64,000 nt of DNA. Origin: Lacticaseibacillus parakribbianus (lineage in GTDB: Bacteria; Bacillota; Bacilli; Lactobacillales; Lactobacillaceae). Positions 24,339 to 33,002 of the stretch are shown one piece after another. Numbering within the stretch: the stretch's first letter is position 1; the number at the start of each line of letters is the position of its first letter. The DNA is taken from the NCBI RefSeq assembly GCF_025490915.1, contig NZ_JANQBA010000013.1, positions 1 through 64,000 of the forward strand. Reading direction: 5' to 3'. The notes below the pieces were generated by a model. That model was not told where the DNA came from. It saw nothing but the letters and a program-made list of their open reading frames with translations, and searched no databases. The translations under genes were made by a program, and so were the position numbers.

Positions 24339-26525
24339 CTAAGCCTGCCCTGCTAGGTCGTCATTGCCCAGCACCAGGTGCTTCTTGCGGTGAATGATCT
24401 CTTCTTGGCGGCCGTGAACCATCGGCCGCTTGTTCGGGTTGCCGAGGTAGCCGCACAGCCGCTTGACCACGTCGCACTGCGCCGGGTCGTGGTTGCCGCA
24501 TTCGGGGCATTCATAGCCCTTCTCCGTGGCCTTGAACTCGCCCTTGAAGCCGCAGGCGAAGCACTGGTCGATCGGCGTGTTGGTGCCGAGGTAACCGATG
24601 CGGTCGTAGGCGTAGTCCCAGACGGCCTCGAGGGCCTTCGGGTTTTGCTTGAGGTTCGGGTACTCACAGTAGTGGATGAAGCCGCCGGAGCAGTACTGCG
24701 GGTAATCCTTTTCAAAGTCCAGCTTCTCGAACGGCGTCGGCGCCTTGCGCACGTCGTAGTGGAAGGAGTTGGTGTAGTAGTCCTTATCGGTGATGTCCTT
24801 GACGACGCCGAAGCGCTTCTTGTCCAGCCGGGCGAAGGTGTCGGTCAAAGACTCGGAAGGCGTGGAGTAGACGGAGAAGTGGTAACCGTACTCCTTTTCC
24901 CAGGCGACACAGTGGTCATACAGGTCCTTCACGACGTCCAGGCTGAACTGTTTGGCCTCCGGGTTGGTCTCCCAGGCGTGACCGTAAAACACGGTGCCGA
25001 CCTCGTACAGGCCGATGTAGCCCAGGCTGACGGTGGCGCGGCCGTTCTTGAACAGCTCGTCGACCTTCTGATCGTCGGCCAGGCGCTTGCCGAACGCACC
25101 GTACTTGTAGAGGATCGGCGCAGATTCCGGCGTCGCCTCCTTGGTGCGTTCCACCTTGTAGACCAGCCCCTGCTTGCAGATGGCCAGGCGCTGCTCCAGA
25201 ATGTCCCAGAACTTCTTCTTGTCGCCCTTGGATTCCATGGCGATGCGCGGCAGGTTCAGCGTGATCACGCCGAGGTTCATGCGGCCGGCGTTGACCTCCT
25301 TGCCGGTTTCCGGATCCTTCCAGCCCTGCAGGAAGCTGCGGCAGCCCATCGGCGCCTTGAAGCTGCCGGTGAGGTCAATGATTTTGTCGTACGACAAAAC
25401 ATCCGGGTACATCCGCTTGGTTGCACACTCGATGGCCAGCTGCTTGATGTCGTAGTTCGGGTCGGTCGGCGCTAGGTTCAGGCCGCGGCGCAGCGTGAAG
25501 ACGAGCTTCGGGAAAATCGCGGTGCGCCGTTCCTTGCCCAGGCCCTTGATGCGAATCTTCAGAATGTCTTGCTGAATCTCGCGTTCAATCCAGCTGGTGC
25601 CAAGGCCGAAGCCGACGGTCACGAACGGGGTTTGCCCCTGCGTGGAGTACAGCGTGTTGACCTGGTACTCCAGCGTCTGCAGCGCATCGTAAATGTCCTT
25701 GCGGGTGCGGCGCTTGGCGTAGGCGTCGGCGGTGTCAGCGTCTTGGGTCAGCTCCTTGGCCTCTTCCAGGTGTTTCTCGTAGTTTTTCTGGGCGAACGGC
25801 GCCAGCACTTCATCGGTCCGGTCGCTGGAGCAGCCACCGTACTGGGAGCTGGCGACGTTAGCGATGATCTGGGTCATCTGGGTGACCGCGACCTGAATGG
25901 AGTGGGCCGGCTCAACCTCGGCGTTGCCGATGCAAAAACCGTGCGTCAGCATCTCCTTGAAGTCGATCAAGCAACAGTTGGTCTCGGCCATGTAAGGGGT
26001 GTAGTCCAGATCGTGCCAGTGAATGTCGCCGCGCAGGTTCGCGTTGGCCACGGCCGGCGGGAGCATTTTGAGCCCGATGGCCTTGGCCACGGCGCCGGCG
26101 GTCAGGTCGCGCTGGGTGGAAAACACCCGCGAGTCCTTGTTCGCGTTCTCGTGAACAACGGTGGAGTCGCGGTTCAACAGCTTCTCGACGTTGTAGTTCA
26201 CATCCGCCTTCTTGGCGCGTTCGATGTCACGCTGCACCCGGTAGTCGGTGTAGGCCTTGCCCCAGTCGTACTGGTGGGCGTTGAGCAGCGCCTCCTCGAC
26301 GATGCTTTGGACCTCCGGAATGCGGACGTCCTTGTCGAAGCGCTCGGTAATCGTCGCCACGGCGTCGTCGGCAATCGCCTCGATCTGCGCGTAGTCGGTC
26401 GGTGACAGCTCACCGTCGACGGCCTTGGCCGCCTTCTCGATTGCCCGTGTGATTTTGGCCTGGTCGAACGCAACCTTGCGCCCGTCACGCTTCTTGACGT
26501 TGATGTGAACCTTGATGTCGATCAT
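24339..26525 (-). CDS. nrdD: Anaerobic ribonucleoside-triphosphate reductase (class III)
   Basis: 728 residues. N-terminal ATP-cone (KKRDGRKVAFDQAKITRAIEK), the conserved CSSDRTD and MGCRSFLQG regions, and a C-terminal zinc ribbon (CFACG ... CPECG). The glycyl-radical region RLCGYLG is followed by a GRQ motif. It reduces NTPs to dNTPs without oxygen. It needs the NrdG activase, which is normally adjacent; none is found in this window. ATG 26525 follows GGGGGGAG. A stem-loop with ACGGCCAA/TTGGCCGT lies in the leader at about 26551-26572. Confidence 0.95.
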   Translation of the reverse strand: MIDIKVHINVKKRDGRKVAFDQAKITRAIEKAAKAVDGELSPTDYAQIEAIADDAVATITERFDKDVRIPEVQSIVEEALLNAHQYDWGKAYTDYRVQRDIERAKKADVNYNVEKLLNRDSTVVHENANKDSRVFSTQRDLTAGAVAKAIGLKMLPPAVANANLRGDIHWHDLDYTPYMAETNCCLIDFKEMLTHGFCIGNAEVEPAHSIQVAVTQMTQIIANVASSQYGGCSSDRTDEVLAPFAQKNYEKHLEEAKELTQDADTADAYAKRRTRKDIYDALQTLEYQVNTLYSTQGQTPFVTVGFGLGTSWIEREIQQDILKIRIKGLGKERRTAIFPKLVFTLRRGLNLAPTDPNYDIKQLAIECATKRMYPDVLSYDKIIDLTGSFKAPMGCRSFLQGWKDPETGKEVNAGRMNLGVITLNLPRIAMESKGDKKKFWDILEQRLAICKQGLVYKVERTKEATPESAPILYKYGAFGKRLADDQKVDELFKNGRATVSLGYIGLYEVGTVFYGHAWETNPEAKQFSLDVVKDLYDHCVAWEKEYGYHFSVYSTPSESLTDTFARLDKKRFGVVKDITDKDYYTNSFHYDVRKAPTPFEKLDFEKDYPQYCSGGFIHYCEYPNLKQNPKALEAVWDYAYDRIGYLGTNTPIDQCFACGFKGEFKATEKGYECPECGNHDPAQCDVVKRLCGYLGNPNKRPMVHGRQEEIIHRKKHLVLGNDDLAGQA

Positions 26526-26782
26526 GTTGTCTCCCCCCTATGCAAATACAAACGGCCAAGTCACTTTTGGCCGTAAGTACAGTCTAGCACACCCCCAAGA
26601 TATTGCGTATCTTTTTGTCTGTGACTTGTTTTTTTCTATATCTGGTGGGTCCAATCAAATCGGTGTTTCACGCGCAAGCGCCCGGCTCACGGGTGTTTCT
26701 CAGCCCAACGGCGGATTGGCTGACCGCCGCCATCCTGCTACAATGAGGTTAAAAGGGCCACCACCCTGCAAGGAGGTTCAAT

Positions 26783-26953
26783 ATGAATACACAACAGCTC
26801 AAACAACTCGGAATCATCATTGCGATCATCGTCATCGCCGCCATCCTGCTGCCTTTCATCACCGGCCTGATCAGCCTGCTGATCAAGCTCGTGCTGTTCG
26901 CCGCGATCGTCTTTGGCCTGTACTGGGTTTACCAGACCTACCTGAAGAAATAA
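26783..26953 (+). CDS. 56-residue hydrophobic membrane peptide
   Basis: ATG 26783 is preceded by AAGGAGG at ideal spacing, and the frame ends at TAA 26951-26953. The product starts MNTQQLKQLG, then has one or two hydrophobic stretches (IIIAIIVIAAILLPFITGLI and KLVLFAAIVFGLYWVYQ), ending in LKK. Its own terminator follows. It resembles the many small membrane peptides of lactobacilli without assigned function. Confidence 0.7.
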   Translation: MNTQQLKQLGIIIAIIVIAAILLPFITGLISLLIKLVLFAAIVFGLYWVYQTYLKK

Positions 26954-26965
26954 GGCACGACGCAA

Positions 26966-27000
26966 TGAGGCCAGCCCGGCCACGTTCCCGGGCTGGCCTT
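26966..27000 (+). terminator. Terminator of the small membrane peptide gene
   Basis: AGGCCAGCCCGG and CCGGGCTGGCCTTTC form a perfect stem. Confidence 0.8.
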
Positions 27001-27070
27001 TCGTGTCCCCGGACGCGGAAAAAAAGGCTTTACAGCCTACGGGAATATGGTAAGATTATATTTGTGTTTT

Positions 27071-27143
27071 GGGTCCGTAGCTCAGCTGGGAGAGCGCTGC
27101 CTTCGCATGGCAGAGGTCGAGAGTTCGAATCTCTTCGGATCCA
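27071..27143 (+). tRNA. tRNA-Ala (anticodon CGC)
   Basis: 73 nt with complete cloverleaf. The acceptor arm GGGTCCG/CGGATCC includes the alanine identity pair G3:U70. D arm is GCTCAGCTGGGAGAGC, anticodon stem CTGCC/GGCAG around TTCGCAT, and T arm GAGAGTTCGAATCTC. CCA is not encoded. Confidence 0.93.
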
Positions 27144-27172
27144 TTTGCACCACCATATAGGCAACAACTTTT

Positions 27173-27245
<73 letters not shown>

Positions 27246-27262
27246 TTCCTTGTCCCAAGTGA

Positions 27263-27290
27263 CGCCGCGACGCGTTCGCGGTGTTTTTTT
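27263..27290 (+). terminator. Terminator of the tRNA pair
   Basis: CGCCGCGA-CGCG-TTCGCGGTG followed by seven T. Confidence 0.8.
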
Positions 27291-27351
27291 GTGTCGCGTC
27301 TGACATAAGGTTTCACGCGTGAACTAATTCGAACCGACTGGACCGAAAAAG

Positions 27352-27386
27352 GGCAAACAAAAAGACCGCTACGGGCATAGCGGCCT
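27352..27386 (-). terminator. Terminator of the MFS transporter transcript
   Basis: On the minus strand GGCCGCTA-TGCCCG-TAGCGGTC is followed by TTTTTG. It lies about 190 bp beyond the MFS stop. Confidence 0.7.
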
Positions 27387-27450
27387 GAGGAGTAAGGGGT
27401 TGCCTGGCAACGGGCATTGCCATGGCGATTTCTACTTTGGAGGAGTAAAA

Positions 27451-27600
27451 ATGAAAAAGTTGATATGGGTATCAAGCGAGCGGGCAACTCATCTTGATGG
27501 GTACATCATAACGCCTAATTGTGAAGAAACTGTGAATTTTGAACCGAAATATTATGAAGTTCATCAGTTATTTATTTCACAAGTTTGGCTCGCCAGCTGA
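27451..27600 (+). CDS. Candidate 49-residue ORF in an AT-rich patch, possibly a remnant
   Basis: ATG 27451 follows GGAGGAG and gives MKKLIWVSSERATHLDGYII..., ending QVWLAS. The stretch is clearly AT-rich against its surroundings and lies next to tRNA genes. The last 29 bp overlap the convergent MFS gene. No family is recognised, and it may be the front end of a lost gene or a chance ORF with a good ribosome binding site. Confidence 0.35.
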   Translation: MKKLIWVSSERATHLDGYIITPNCEETVNFEPKYYEVHQLFISQVWLAS

Positions 27601-28729
27601 AAATCGCAATGGCGACGAACAAGATGACGGCCAGCATGGCAAACAAGATGTGGTAGGACAAGGACTCAATCAAGAGGGCCCCGACCAGCGGCCCCACCGC
27701 CCGGCCGGCCGACGCGAACATCTGCACGTAACCCTGGAAGCGCCCCTTCTCGGCGAGCTCGGTGTGCATGTCCACGTACGTTGAGACGCTCGGCAGCGCC
27801 AAGATCTCGCCGAGGGTCAAGACCCCCATCGCCAGCATGAAGACCCAGTACTGACGCGCCGCAATCAGAATTAAAAAGGCGGTGCCAAACAGCGTAAAGC
27901 CGACGCCCAGGCGCAGCCGCAGGTGGTGGGTCAGCCAGTCGTCAAAATGCGTCAGGATGGGCTGCCCCAGGACAATCAACACGGCGTTGAAGGTCCACAG
28001 GAAGCTGTAATCCCGCACGGTCATCCCCAGGCTGAGCATGAAGGTCGAGATGTTGCTTTGCCACTGCTCGTAGGCGACCCAGGTCAAAAACAGCGTGACC
28101 AAAAGCAGCACGATCGGCAGCTGGTACGGCGTCGCGCGACGGGCCCCCGCCGCCGCGGCCCTGCCGGCGTGGTGCGGCCGCTCCACGTTGAAGTGCAGCA
28201 AGGCGACGACGAAAAACAGGCTAAACAGCGCAAAGGCCAACGCGAAAATGTACTGAATGCCCAGCGGCAGCACGTAGCCGACAATCAGGGTCCCAATCAC
28301 CAGCCCCAGGTTGGACATGAAGTACAGCACGTTGAAGACGTAGCTGGCCCGGTGGCTGGTGGCCAAAGTCGCGTAGGAGTTGACCGCCGTGCCGACCACC
28401 CCGTTGCCAAAGCCCATGACGATCAGAAACAGCGGGTAGGCCGGCCAGCCGTGCCAGACGATTAGGCAACCGGACGCGATGACATCCAGCGCAATGCCCG
28501 AAAGAATCGTGTGGTACGGCTTCCAGCCGTCGAAGAGCCGACCGCCGACGTAATTGCCCAGCATCATCGCCACGGAGTTGAAGAACAAGACGATGCCGGA
28601 CACCGTCAAGGTCTCGCCGAGGTACTCGTGCATGTAGATGGTGGTCAAAGGCCAGATGAAGCTGATCCCAGTGTTGGTAATCAAAGAGCCCAGGAACAGC
28701 CATTTGAGTGTGAGTGTTTTGCGTCCCAT
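27572..28729 (-). CDS. MFS transporter (drug-efflux-like)
   Basis: 385 residues, 12 membrane segments. The loop 2-3 motif is NYVGGRLFDGWKPYHT, a variant of GxxxDRxGRR. N-terminus TLTLKWLFLGSLITNTG. It resembles the MdtG/YitG group of multidrug MFS proteins, but the substrate is unknown. ATG 28729 follows GGGAGG. Monocistronic, transcribed toward the tRNA genes. Confidence 0.85.
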   Translation of the reverse strand: MGRKTLTLKWLFLGSLITNTGISFIWPLTTIYMHEYLGETLTVSGIVLFFNSVAMMLGNYVGGRLFDGWKPYHTILSGIALDVIASGCLIVWHGWPAYPLFLIVMGFGNGVVGTAVNSYATLATSHRASYVFNVLYFMSNLGLVIGTLIVGYVLPLGIQYIFALAFALFSLFFVVALLHFNVERPHHAGRAAAAGARRATPYQLPIVLLLVTLFLTWVAYEQWQSNISTFMLSLGMTVRDYSFLWTFNAVLIVLGQPILTHFDDWLTHHLRLRLGVGFTLFGTAFLILIAARQYWVFMLAMGVLTLGEILALPSVSTYVDMHTELAEKGRFQGYVQMFASAGRAVGPLVGALLIESLSYHILFAMLAVILFVAIAIFSWRAKLVK

Positions 28730-28948
28730 TGCGTCCTCCCGAAACAAAGTCTTTTTCCATTCTAGCGGACGACTCAGCCAATGTGCGGAAAAATGGGCAC
28801 TTTCTCATCGAGCAGCGGCCGGTTTTCACCGAATGCTTATTAGAGTTAGGTAAATTTTCAGTTTTTCCGCCGCGTTCACGGTGTCGCAAAGCGCGGCGTT
28901 GGGGTAAACTGAAGGTATTATCATTAACCACTACTGAGAGGTCAATCC

Positions 28949-29785
28949 ATGACAATTCAATCAAGCCTGAACTACCAGCAAAAATTTTTCGGCGCGTTCG
29001 CAGAGGCGTGGGACGCCAAGTCGACGTACCGCCTGTACAAGGGCATCGACGCCACCGCCGACAACCTACGCCTGGCACTGTCCGAAACCCCCGGCTACAT
29101 TCTGGCCTACGACAAAGCCGCCCAAGACGAGCTGCACGATTTTTTGCAGCGCGACCTGATCGCCTTTTTGCGCCAGCACGTGCCGTTTTTCGTCGTCGCC
29201 GATGACGGTGCCGTCTTCTTCGGCGACTGGTACCACCGCCGCCAATTCGGCCACATCGACGTGATTGCCCGGACCATCACCCAAGCGACGGCCGAAGAGC
29301 AGGCCATTTTGCCGCAGCTTCACGCCTTCGCCGAGGACCCCGACCACTTCTTGGACCACCAGCTCGAGGACATGCGCCGCGCCACCTACCAAGAGGTCGA
29401 CACGCTGCACAACCAGCTCGAGGCCGCCACGGCCGAAAGCGTCACCGAGCCGACCCGCAGTGCCGGCAGCGGGTTCCGCGGATTGCTGAAGAACTTCATC
29501 GACCCAGACGAGCAGACCCCAACCAGTACCCCACAGCGCCGCAGCCCGGCCGCCGGCAGCGCGGATAAGCTGCGCCTGCGCTTTGACGCGGCCAAGGCCG
29601 AGGCCGACCAAGCCTTCGACGCCCACAAGCGCGAGCTGCAGGTCGCCGCGGCCATCACCCGCTACGAGTACCAGGCGGTCATGGCCACCTACAGCTCGGT
29701 CGAGCAGTTCGAGAACATTTTGACCAACCTGCAGGCAGACTTCATGCGGGCACTGGAACTGAAGGAGGAGCAGCCGGATGCTTAA
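28949..29785 (+). CDS. Conserved-looking cytosolic protein with coiled coil, unknown function
   Basis: 278 residues, ATG 28949 after GAGAGGTC. An N-terminal alpha/beta domain (FGAFAEAWDAKSTYRLYKGID; FFVVADDGAVFFGDWYHRRQ) leads into an acidic helical region, a Pro/Ser/Thr linker (residues ~175-205) and a C-terminal coiled coil with many Ala, Glu and Lys. There is no signal peptide or membrane helix. The 3' end overlaps the next gene by 8 bp, so the two products are coupled and probably partners. No family recognised. Confidence 0.75.
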   Translation: MTIQSSLNYQQKFFGAFAEAWDAKSTYRLYKGIDATADNLRLALSETPGYILAYDKAAQDELHDFLQRDLIAFLRQHVPFFVVADDGAVFFGDWYHRRQFGHIDVIARTITQATAEEQAILPQLHAFAEDPDHFLDHQLEDMRRATYQEVDTLHNQLEAATAESVTEPTRSAGSGFRGLLKNFIDPDEQTPTSTPQRRSPAAGSADKLRLRFDAAKAEADQAFDAHKRELQVAAAITRYEYQAVMATYSSVEQFENILTNLQADFMRALELKEEQPDA

Positions 29786-30827
29786 CTTGGAAGACCAATC
29801 GCTTCAAAAACTCGTCACCACCACGATGGACGCCAAGGCGGCGCGGCAGGCCGTGACCAAGGCCTACAAGGCGCGGATTCACGCCATGCGCAACGATTCG
29901 CTGTGGCAGGCCAACCTGCCGGCGATGGAGGCGGTGACCCGCAGCTACACCACGCTGTTGGCCGAGAAGCTGCTCGCCGCGCTGCGGGCCGATTCACACC
30001 TCGACAAGACCTTCGCCGCCCGGCTGTGGTTCGACGCGACGGTCGGTGATGCGGATCACAGCACGATTACGCTGTACCTCGCGGGTCCCGACAGCAACCA
30101 GGAGCTGCTCGCCATCGACGGGCCCTTCACCCAAGACGCCAAGCTCAAGGCCAAGAACCTGCCGACGCTTTTGCAGGTCACGGCCGAAGACCCGACGCTC
30201 GATTACACGGACGCCGAGGTCACCGCGCTGATCGCCTTGATCAAGTGCCTGTACACCGCCGATTTTGCCTTCACCACCATCGACGAAACCGTGCTGCAGC
30301 CGGTCGCCGGCCTGAGCTTCAAGACCCGCTACACCAACGTGCGAACCCTCAACGTGACCAAGACGGTCGCTAACCACACCGCCACGCTGACGGTGCCGTT
30401 GACCAACGCGTCGGTCACCGCCTTCAGCGTGCTGGACGATCACAAGCACGACTGGGCCGACGCCGGCGCGGCCAACCAAGACGCCCAGGCCTTCGCCTGG
30501 ACCGGGGCCGACCTACCGGAGGAGCTCGAGGGGCAAAACCTCAAGCTGGTGGCGCAGGTTCGCACCGGCGAGAACTCCCCTGCCTTGGATGAGCTGTTCG
30601 TCATCGCCAGTGCCAACGCGATTTTGATGCGGCAGGGGCAGCCGGGCGACTACAGCCTGGATCTGCCGAACCACGCGCAGCTGAGCATCCAGGTCGATCC
30701 GGACTCCGACGCCTTGACCCTGCAGTACCCGGAGCCGACGCGCCAGCTGATCGAGCTCAATCACACCTACCCGTTCATCGGCGAGTGGCTCAAGGCAATT
30801 CTGCCGTCGCGCCGCGCGTTCAACTGA
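29778..30827 (+). CDS. Partner protein of the preceding gene, unknown function
   Basis: 349 residues, ATG 29778 after GGAGGAG within the upstream gene. N-terminal helical domain (KAARQAVTKAYKARIHAMRN), then beta-rich segments with acidic character (TITLYLAGPDSNQELLAID; TYTNVRTL-like region). A single Cys, no signal peptide, no membrane segment. The product probably acts with its upstream neighbour. The operon ends at a good terminator. No family recognised. Confidence 0.75.
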   Translation: MLNLEDQSLQKLVTTTMDAKAARQAVTKAYKARIHAMRNDSLWQANLPAMEAVTRSYTTLLAEKLLAALRADSHLDKTFAARLWFDATVGDADHSTITLYLAGPDSNQELLAIDGPFTQDAKLKAKNLPTLLQVTAEDPTLDYTDAEVTALIALIKCLYTADFAFTTIDETVLQPVAGLSFKTRYTNVRTLNVTKTVANHTATLTVPLTNASVTAFSVLDDHKHDWADAGAANQDAQAFAWTGADLPEELEGQNLKLVAQVRTGENSPALDELFVIASANAILMRQGQPGDYSLDLPNHAQLSIQVDPDSDALTLQYPEPTRQLIELNHTYPFIGEWLKAILPSRRAFN

Positions 30828-30835
30828 GCGCGGTC

Positions 30836-30870
30836 ACGCCGCTGCCTCCTTGCGAGGTGGCGGCGTTTTT
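30836..30870 (+). terminator. Terminator of the unknown two-gene operon
   Basis: ACGCCGCTGCCTC and GAGGTGGCGGCG pair and are followed by TTTTT. Confidence 0.85.
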
Positions 30871-31022
30871 GAATTGGCGGTGCGGTGAGTTTCCATACGT
30901 TCGCGACACCCCTGCCGCTGATTCACCCTGGTGTGACGAAGATTCAACCGAGCTTTTCTGTAAATGATTGTTTTTTGCGTGAAAAAACGTTACGATGGTC
31001 GCAACACAAAGGGGGATACAAC

Positions 31023-31844
31023 ATGGCCAATGAATTTCCACAAGTTCTGACTATCGCGGGGGTTGACAGCGACGGCTCGGCCGGCGCCCAGGCGGATCTG
31101 CACAGCTTCTTCATGCGCGGCACTTACGGCACCTTGATTCTGACCGCCGCGGTCGCCGGTAACTCCTACGGCATTCACGATGCCGCCCTGATGACCAACA
31201 CCTTCATCGATCACCAATTCGACGCCTTGGCCGCCGATCTCAAGATTCGCGCCTGCAAAACCGGCATGCTGGCCAACGCCGCGATGATCTCAGACGTCGC
31301 GCGGAACCTGACCAAGTACGACTTCGGACCGCTGGTGCTCGATCCGGTGATTTCGACCAAGCACGGCAACCTGCTGATGGAAAGCGACGCCTTCGAGACG
31401 CTCAAAAAGGAGCTGATCCCGCTGGCGACGGTGATTACCCCGAATTTCTACGAGGCGGAACACCTGACCGGCATGACGCTGGACACCCCGGAGCAGATTG
31501 TCGAAGCCGCCCAGGCCATCCGCGCGATGGGGGCCAAGAACGTGGTGCTCAAAGGGCGCCACGACAGCGACCAGCAGACCGAGGTTCGCGATTACGTGAT
31601 GCTTGAAAGCGGCCGCGCCTTTTGGCTGACCGGCCCCTACTTCGCCACCGACCGCAAGAACGGCACCGGCGACTCGCTGTCTGCGGTCATCACCGCGGAG
31701 CTTGGCAAGGGCAACAGCGTTGAGGACGCGATCCGCATCGCCAAGCGCTTCGTCGACACCGCCATCCAAAACGAGATCGCCGTCGGCCACCAGTTCGGCC
31801 CAATCAACCACTGGGCGAATCCGCTGGTCCATCCCAGGGCGTAG
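31023..31844 (+). CDS. ThiD/PdxK-type kinase (hydroxymethylpyrimidine or pyridoxine kinase)
   Basis: 273 residues of the ribokinase-like ThiD/PdxK family: TIAGVDSDGSAGAQADLHSF near the N-terminus, the VLDPVISTKHG segment, KGRHDSD, and NGTGDSLSAVI with the catalytic Asp. Cys and HMP-type residues do not decide between HMP(-P) kinase and pyridoxal kinase; Lactobacillaceae often have one enzyme for pyridoxine. ATG 31023 after AAAGGGGGATA. The final codons and the TAG stop lie inside the first unit of the downstream repeat array, so the C-terminus (HPRA) was set by the repeat. Confidence 0.87.
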   Translation: MANEFPQVLTIAGVDSDGSAGAQADLHSFFMRGTYGTLILTAAVAGNSYGIHDAALMTNTFIDHQFDALAADLKIRACKTGMLANAAMISDVARNLTKYDFGPLVLDPVISTKHGNLLMESDAFETLKKELIPLATVITPNFYEAEHLTGMTLDTPEQIVEAAQAIRAMGAKNVVLKGRHDSDQQTEVRDYVMLESGRAFWLTGPYFATDRKNGTGDSLSAVITAELGKGNSVEDAIRIAKRFVDTAIQNEIAVGHQFGPINHWANPLVHPRA

Positions 31845-32142
31845 TGCCGCGCTTTTAGCGGGACGCTTAGCTTAGCCGTGGCGCTTGGGCCCGATCCTGG
31901 CCCGAGTGACGCGGCGTAGCTAAACGCTCCCGCGTTGCGGCATGAAGCCCGACGACCCAGGGCGTAACGCCGCGCTTTTAGCGGGACGCTTAGCCTAGCC
32001 GTGGTGCTTGGGCCCGACCCTGGCCCGAGTGACGCGGCGCAGCTAAACGCTCCCGCGTTGCGGCGTGAAGCCCGACGACCCAGGGCGTAACGCCGCGCTT
32101 TTAGCGGGACGGTTAGCTTAGCCGTGACGCTTGGGCCCGACC
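31833..32142. repeat. Structured intergenic repeat array, locus 1 (2 full and 1 partial 123-bp unit)
   Basis: Units start at 31833, 31956 and 32079 (period 123 bp); the third stops inside the element. Each opens CCCAGGGCG and closes AGCCCGACGA. Between them nested inverted repeats fold into one long hairpin: GGGC/GCCC, then a 7-bp stem (GTGCCGC/GCGGCAT in unit 1, ACGCCGC/GCGGCGT in unit 2), then AGCGGGACGCTTAGC with GCTAAACGCTCCCGC and an apical GGGCC/GGCCC stem. The changes in the 7-bp stem are compensatory. It belongs to the same family as the array at 54252-54930. Confidence 0.93.
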
Positions 32143-32163
32143 GATCAGACTTCAAGCAAAACT

Positions 32164-32204
32164 AAAAACGGCAGTCCCCGCGAGGTTTTGGGAACTGCCG
32201 TTTT
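32164..32204 (-). terminator. Terminator of the DUF308 gene
   Basis: On the minus strand AAAACGGCAGTTCCC pairs with GGGGACTGCCGTTTTT. Confidence 0.8.
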
Positions 32205-32215
32205 GATGTCTTGAT

Positions 32216-32743
32216 TCACTTGGCCCGCCAGGCCGTGACGCACTCGGCCACCGCCATCACGATCAGGGTGATGCCCAGCACCCGCAGCATCAGCAAGATG
32301 GTGTGGAACGGGTTGAACAGCAGGAACACCCCGGCCGCCACGACGATGATGCCGTAGACGGTACACGGCCACGTCGCGCTGTTGACGTACTGCTGGCGCT
32401 GCTTGGCCCCGGCGATACGCTGCACCCCGTACAGGACCAGCATCAGCCCGACCAGCGCTGGCAAGAGGCTGACGGCCGTTTGCAAAAGCACCAGCACCAG
32501 CAAAGCAGCGATGGCGTAACCCGCCGCGCGGCCCCAGGCCAGTCCGGTGGCCTCACCGCGACTGCGCCGGCGCAAAGCGCCGATGGCGGCCGCACCGGCC
32601 ATCGCCAGCAGACCAAGCGTGATCAGGTACTTCACGACGGCAAAGGCCGCGGCCGGCGCAAGCACCAGCCACACCCCCAGCGCGATGAACACGACGGCGC
32701 GAAGCGCGGTGGTGCGGCGCAGGTTTGTGATTACATTTTGCAT
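32216..32743 (-). CDS. DUF308/HdeD-like membrane protein
   Basis: 175 residues in five or six membrane helices with the DUF308 two-repeat layout (ALRAVVFIALGVWLVLAP; TVYGIIVVAAGVFLLFNP). E. coli HdeD of this family protects against acid; the role here is not known. ATG 32743 is preceded by GGAAGG. Its own terminator. Confidence 0.8.
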   Translation of the reverse strand: MQNVITNLRRTTALRAVVFIALGVWLVLAPAAAFAVVKYLITLGLLAMAGAAAIGALRRRSRGEATGLAWGRAAGYAIAALLVLVLLQTAVSLLPALVGLMLVLYGVQRIAGAKQRQQYVNSATWPCTVYGIIVVAAGVFLLFNPFHTILLMLRVLGITLIVMAVAECVTAWRAK

Positions 32744-32819
32744 AGTGTCACCTTCCATTAATTCAATGCCTTTAGCTTACCATCGCGGCAAGGGCGGCGC
32801 ATCCGCCGCTGGGCTGAAC

Positions 32820-33002
32820 TCACCACCCCCGATGGTCCCAAAGCCGGCCGTCGAGCTCGCCTTGGGCCTGCTCAAGTCGCCTTGACTGAGCCTCGGCAAA
32901 GGCGGCCAGCTCGGCGTAAAAGGCTTGGTCGGGGTAGCTCACCGCCTGGTGTTGAAGTGCTTGGGCCTGCCCAATCAGCCACTCGGTTTCGGCTTCATCC
33001 AA
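32820..33002 (-). CDS. 60-residue helical protein, last gene of the mutY operon
   Basis: TTG 33002 has GGAGG 8 bp upstream, inside the end of the flavodoxin-fold gene, so the two overlap by 8 bp. The product (MDEAETEWLIGQAQALQHQA ... LWDHRGW) is acidic and helical, with no membrane segment and no recognised family. Position suggests translational coupling to the oxidoreductase. Confidence 0.55.
   Translation of the reverse strand: MDEAETEWLIGQAQALQHQAVSYPDQAFYAELAAFAEAQSRRLEQAQGELDGRLWDHRGW

Noticed and set aside
31833-32142. Insertion sequence remnant
   Set aside because: No transposase fragment, no terminal inverted repeats of IS type and no target duplication; the structure is a covarying hairpin instead.
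31637-32155. Open frame on the minus strand across the repeat array with repeated protein segments
   Set aside because: It runs through the hairpin repeats and into the opposite strand of the kinase gene; the internal repetition comes from the 123-bp units, and there is no ribosome binding site.
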